A stretch of DNA of 7,048 nucleotides from Phycisphaeraceae bacterium (GTDB lineage Bacteria; Planctomycetota; Phycisphaerae; Phycisphaerales; Phycisphaeraceae): contig JAESSU010000407.1 in assembly GCA_016763955.1 (NCBI GenBank), forward strand, positions 1 through 7,048, written 5' to 3'. Made by a program: the position numbers and the translations under genes. The notes under the pieces were generated by a model, which was given only the letters and a program-made list of their open reading frames with translations, had not been told where the DNA came from and made no database searches. Below are positions 4,135 to 7,048 of this stretch, piece after piece; the stretch's first letter is position 1, and each line of letters opens with the position of its first letter.

Positions 4135-5748
4135 TTAGTGACTAATTTTTTCAGGTGCTGATTGAACATGTGTCTTGTGTGATACCGGATTATTAAGGAC
4201 CCGCTTAGGGGTATTGCGTTCACCTAGTACAGCTCGAACGTATGCTGATGGGTCAATGAGTGATTTGGCAGCGGTGGCACACATGCTGTAATACTTTTGT
4301 GCACCAAATCCCATACTCAATGACATGAGTACGAGTAGCGCAATGGCCCATGTTCCGCCAACTGTTCGTGGTAAGATTTGTGGTTTATCGACATGTTTAC
4401 CTTGAGCCGGTGACCAAAAGCCATAGCTCCAAATTTTGAGCATGGATAGCAAGGTGAACAATGAGGTCAAGACAGCAATACTCACGACGATGTAATGTTC
4501 TGAGCGGAAGCCTGCACTAAGCAGGACCCACTTGCCAAAAAATCCTGACAAGGGGGGTAACCCAGCGAGTGAAAGAGCTGCAATCATAAACAAGGTTGCA
4601 AGCCATGGCGCACGTTTAAGTAGGCCACCGATTTTGCCCAGGTCATCATCACCTGCATGTTCAATCATCAATCCACTGCAGAGAAACAAGCAGCATTTGA
4701 CCACCATGTTATGCAGGATAAAGAAGATTGCGCCCGCGACAGCCAGTTCTTTAATTTCAGGTTTGACACCGATCGTGATGGCAAGCCCCATGCCCATGAG
4801 CATGTAACCGACCTGGCTAATAATATGAATTGAGAGAATGCGACGAACCGTATGCATCGACACCGCGCCCAGCACGCCTAAGAACATTGTGATACCTGCG
4901 GTGACGAGTAGGAATGGGGCAACGATTTCTGTAATCGCTTGGGAGGTTCCCAGCATCATCACAAACACGCGGATCATCACGTATGCACCGACCTTGGTGA
5001 GCAGGCCTGCAAAGAGTCCGCCAATAGCGCTAGGTAAGGTGTGATATGTATCAGGCAACCAGTACCACAGTGGGAAGATGGCTGTCTTACCGCCGAAGAC
5101 TAGGACCATCATCACTAGGATAGGAATGCTTGTTTTGGGCAGTTGATCTGCCATGGCAATTCGTGTGATGTCCGCCATATTGAGCGTCCCTAGTTGACCG
5201 TAGATCAATCCTAAGCAGGTGACGAACATGGTGGAGCCTAGCAAGTTGAGCAGGACATATTTGTATGCCTGTTTCATCTGTGCTTTGGAGGTTCCGATGC
5301 AGAAGATGGCATAGGATGCCATGAGCATAATTTCGAATGCGACAAAGAGATTAAAGAAGTCCCCGGTGATAAAGCTCCATTGGACCCCTAGCATGAGCAT
5401 ATGAAACATGGGGTGAAAGAAGCCGCCTTGTTGATCTCTATCGAACTGGCAGACGCAGTAGAGAAACACGCAGAAGCAGACGATGGACCCGACGGTGAGC
5501 ATCAATGCCGAGAGGGTGTCCACGGCAATGGTGATACCAAAAGGGGCCGGCCAGTTGCCCATTTGTGAGACGAGTATGCTGCCGGTGGGGACGACGGTGG
5601 CCAATGCCATGCATGCAAAATAAATGTTAAGTAATAGGAAGCCCGCACCAACCCAACGTTGTGCCATGTGAAACCTGTGCAAGAACATGGTTGCAATGCC
5701 CCCAGCCATGGGGAGGACGACAAAGAGTACGATCTGATGTTGTGTCAT
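4135..5748 (-). CDS. mrpD: Na+/H+ antiporter subunit D (MrpD/MnhD/PhaD, complex I NuoM/NuoN-like)
   Basis: This is one of the two large proton-channel-like subunits of the Mrp antiporter, homologous to the antiporter-like subunits of complex I. The product is about 537 residues with about 14 hydrophobic segments. Key membrane charges are visible: Glu139 in NLFVAFEIMLMASY, Lys221 in FGGKTAIFPLWYWLPDTYHT, Lys252 in GLLTKVGAY, and His346/Lys351 in LHNMVVKC. Glu139 and Lys221 fall close to the essential Glu137 and Lys219 of Bacillus pseudofirmus MrpD. I chose the ATG at 5748, which puts the first hydrophobic helix at the N-terminus as in the family. A TTG at 5799 would add 17 hydrophilic residues and lacks a ribosome site; the ATG has only a weak GGAA. 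It lies 74 bases after mrpC and 90 before mrpE. Family assignment is firm; the start is moderately certain. Confidence 0.95.
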   Translation of the reverse strand: MTQHQIVLFVVLPMAGGIATMFLHRFHMAQRWVGAGFLLLNIYFACMALATVVPTGSILVSQMGNWPAPFGITIAVDTLSALMLTVGSIVCFCVFLYCVCQFDRDQQGGFFHPMFHMLMLGVQWSFITGDFFNLFVAFEIMLMASYAIFCIGTSKAQMKQAYKYVLLNLLGSTMFVTCLGLIYGQLGTLNMADITRIAMADQLPKTSIPILVMMVLVFGGKTAIFPLWYWLPDTYHTLPSAIGGLFAGLLTKVGAYVMIRVFVMMLGTSQAITEIVAPFLLVTAGITMFLGVLGAVSMHTVRRILSIHIISQVGYMLMGMGLAITIGVKPEIKELAVAGAIFFILHNMVVKCCLFLCSGLMIEHAGDDDLGKIGGLLKRAPWLATLFMIAALSLAGLPPLSGFFGKWVLLSAGFRSEHYIVVSIAVLTSLFTLLSMLKIWSYGFWSPAQGKHVDKPQILPRTVGGTWAIALLVLMSLSMGFGAQKYYSMCATAAKSLIDPSAYVRAVLGERNTPKRVLNNPVSHKTHVQSAPEKISH

Positions 5749-5808
5749 AAGCGACGTTCCGAATCCTCGGGGAATTTTTCCCGTGGGGTTGTTGTTCAAT
5801 TTCGATCT

Positions 5809-5818
5809 TTAGGCCTAA
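5809..5818. repeat. Perfect 10-bp palindrome TTAGGCCTAA after mrpC
   Basis: The palindrome lies four bases past the mrpC stop in the mrpC-mrpD spacer. It has no loop, so it would not form an RNA hairpin. It may be chance or a protein site. The spacer also has GGGAA (5770-5774) inverted against TTCCC (5778-5782). Confidence 0.3.
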
Positions 5819-5822
5819 GCAT

Positions 5823-6170
5823 TTAGTGGTCGTTTTCCTCTGCGAGCACTGCCATACTCAAGGTTTGGTGACGACGCCATGTGATAACAATGATGGTCAG
5901 TAACAGAGCTTGAACTGCAAAGCCAATGACGATGGCTGTGAGGATTAAAGCTTGGGGCAAGGGGTCTACTAATTCATGCAGGTCCACGCCATAGGCAAGA
6001 ACTGGCGGAAGCTTACCAGCAGGTGTCCCGCTCACAGCGAGGATGGCAAGATTGGCGCCATGTCCAAGTAGAAAGACCCCCATGCACACGCCTTTAAGTT
6101 CACGTGCGAGCATCAAAAATGCAGACGCGCCAAAGAGTACGCCTACCATAATTGAGATCAGTAAATTCAT
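5823..6170 (-). CDS. mrpC: Na+/H+ antiporter subunit C (MrpC/MnhC/PhaC, NuoK-like)
   Basis: This small three-helix membrane subunit of the Mrp complex is homologous to NuoK of complex I. The 115-residue product shows helices at about 2-21, 27-47 and 72-97. It has GANLAILAVSG (38-48) with the conserved Asn-Leu, and the hallmark DPLPQALILTAIVIGFAVQA (69-88). A short polar C-terminal tail follows. The length matches the family. Its ATG overlaps the mrpB stop by one base (TAATG), and a perfect AAGGAGG lies seven bases upstream within mrpB, so translation is probably coupled. mrpD follows after 74 bases. Confidence 0.96.
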   Translation of the reverse strand: MNLLISIMVGVLFGASAFLMLARELKGVCMGVFLLGHGANLAILAVSGTPAGKLPPVLAYGVDLHELVDPLPQALILTAIVIGFAVQALLLTIIVITWRRHQTLSMAVLAEENDH

Positions 6171-6604
6171 TATTGAACCTCCTTGGTAAGCACGTCAATC
6201 ATGCCCACTACCACGCCGGCGACAACCATGAAAACGCCCAAGTCAAATGCCATGACACTAGCCCATTCAAAGTTGTAATCTTGATTGATGGTGGTCGGCA
6301 GATGCAGATAACCATGAGCTGAGGTTAAGAAAGGCAGGCCTTGTGCAAAGGCTCCAAAGCCAGTTCCCAATGCCAACGTTAAGCCGATGGCAATGAAGTA
6401 GCGTTCAGAAAAAGGCAGCATGCGTCGAAGACTCTGCGTTCCAAAACTCATGCGATGAACGATCAACGCCACCGCAGCAACAAGACCTGCCACAAAGCCG
6501 CCGCCGGGGGTCTGATGTCCCTTAAAGTAAATGAACACGGCAAAGACCAAGCTCAAGGGCACGATCATTCGTGCGCCAACTTTTAAGATTACACTTGTAC
6601 ACAT
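6170..6604 (-). CDS. mrpB: Na+/H+ antiporter subunit B (MrpB/MnhB/PhaB, DUF4040-adjacent MnhB domain)
   Basis: This membrane subunit of the Mrp antiporter has 144 residues from the chosen ATG and four hydrophobic segments. The MnhB signature is clear: VILKVGARMIVPLSLVFAVF (5-24), then GHQTPGGGFVAGLVAA (29-44) with the Pro-Gly-Gly-Gly-Phe turn, and FDLGVFMVVAG (120-130). I chose the ATG at 6604 because the family begins just before the VILK-type helix and a GGAA lies a short way upstream. A TTG at 6616 would add only four residues (M-E-I-P). The gene starts 24 bases after the mrpA stop and ends overlapping mrpC. It is a free-standing mrpB, not fused to mrpA. Confidence 0.95.
   Translation of the reverse strand: MCTSVILKVGARMIVPLSLVFAVFIYFKGHQTPGGGFVAGLVAAVALIVHRMSFGTQSLRRMLPFSERYFIAIGLTLALGTGFGAFAQGLPFLTSAHGYLHLPTTINQDYNFEWASVMAFDLGVFMVVAGVVVGMIDVLTKEVQ
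6178..6184 (-). promoter_or_regulatory. Ribosome binding site of mrpC inside mrpB
   Basis: A full AAGGAGG on the - strand lies seven bases before the mrpC ATG, within the final codons of mrpB. Together with the TAATG overlap it fixes the mrpC start and supports coupled translation. Confidence 0.8.
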
Positions 6605-6628
6605 GGGAATTTCCAATTGAAGGTTGTC

Positions 6629-7048
6629 TTACACATCGGACTTGACCGGTTCAGGTCCGCTGTCATCACTGTTCGACGGATCATTAAACTGACCCGATTT
6701 TTTACGACGGCGTAGTAGCGTCCATACGCCCATTGCAGCGATGCCCAGTACGGTGATTTCACCCATGGTGTCAAAGCCACGAAAGTCCACGAGGGTGACG
6801 TTTACAACGTTGTTGCCGCCGCCGCCATGGTGAATCAGATAACGTTTTTCACCTAGATGTTGCGGATTGGAAACAACTTTTTCTAGGTTGCTGTCATGAA
6901 TTTCATTGGGATCAATTGCTTGGGTGACAATGCCCCCATAGATTTGGCTTTCAGGAACAGCCATGGCATCCACGCCTTTATATGAGTTTCGTATGAAGTA
7001 TTCACCAAGGTCAGTGAGGGGCTGGTTTTCGGCGGTAAGATAAGGCAT
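6629..7048 (-). CDS. mrpA: Na+/H+ antiporter subunit A (MrpA/MnhA/PhaA), C-terminal end only
   Basis: This is the C-terminal end of the large MrpA subunit, which carries ion-translocating antiporter domains plus a C-terminal region equivalent to MbhD/MbhE. Only 139 residues lie in the window. The frame is open to the right edge, so the ATG there is not taken as the start; full-length MrpA is usually about 770-960 residues. The family signature is [20 protein letters not shown] (80-99), followed by a final membrane helix ([13 protein letters not shown]) and a basic RRRKK stop-transfer cluster. A polar acidic tail of about 24 residues ends the protein. Between YFIRNSY (17-23) and [10 protein letters not shown] lies about 50 residues more than the family usually has. 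mrpB follows after 24 bases. Confidence 0.92.
   Translation of the reverse strand: MPYLTAENQPLTDLGEYFIRNSYKGVDAMAVPESQIYGGIVTQAIDPNEIHDSNLEKVVSNPQHLGEKRYLIHHGGGGNNVVNVTLVDFRGFDTMGEITVLGIAAMGVWTLLRRRKKSGQFNDPSNSDDSGPEPVKSDV

Noticed and set aside
4026..4223. 65-codon - strand reading frame bridging mrpD and mrpE
   Set aside because: It overlaps the mrpD C-terminus and the mrpE start in another frame and has no recognisable content.
5749..5799. TTG start for mrpD at 5799 adding 17 residues
   Set aside because: The extension is hydrophilic, lacks an upstream ribosome site, and shifts the essential Glu and Lys away from the positions they occupy in characterised MrpD; the ATG at 5748 fits better.

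Overview
The window comes from a bacterial chromosome of moderate G+C and holds two convergent transcription units. The left unit, on the + strand, is the 3' two-thirds or so of an adenosylcobalamin-dependent (class II) ribonucleotide reductase gene, nrdJ. The right unit, on the - strand, is the 3' part of an mrp (mnh/sha) operon for a multisubunit Na+/H+ antiporter. The organism is most plausibly an aquatic or marine bacterium. The NrdJ style (TSCPD domain, long low-complexity linker, C-terminal Cys cluster) and the Mrp set recall Planctomycetota such as Phycisphaerae. That placement is only an impression; nothing in the window fixes it.

Layout: 1-2388 (+) nrdJ, cut at its 5' end by the window edge; 2400-2448 an intrinsic terminator for nrdJ; 2449-2810 a non-coding gap between the converging genes, rich in RNA structure; then, read right to left on the - strand, mrpA (C-terminal end only, 7048-6629), mrpB (6604-6170), mrpC (6170-5823), mrpD (5748-4135), mrpE (4044-3559), mrpF (3565-3182) and mrpG (3167-2811). 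The mrp genes follow the canonical A-G order. mrpB/mrpC overlap by 1 nt and mrpE/mrpF by 7 nt, mrpF/mrpG are 14 nt apart, and only the mrpC-mrpD and mrpD-mrpE junctions are loose. This fits one polycistronic mRNA whose promoter lies beyond the right edge. The subunits form one inner-membrane complex that exchanges external H+ for internal Na+, supporting sodium and alkaline pH homeostasis. NrdJ makes deoxynucleotides using coenzyme B12.

The most interesting part is the gap. Between about 2490 and 2682 nearly every base can be placed in a stem: a first hairpin, a closed multibranch domain with two inner hairpins and a possible pseudoknot, and a GC-rich terminator-like hairpin followed by a T run. 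The wobble pairs are G-U only if the RNA is read from the + strand, and three hairpin loops each expose CCCC. I did not recognise a known RNA family (not tmRNA, RNase P RNA, SRP RNA or a B12 riboswitch by the motifs I checked). It is proposed as an undescribed structured small RNA. The base pairing is read directly from the sequence; its expression and function are inferred.
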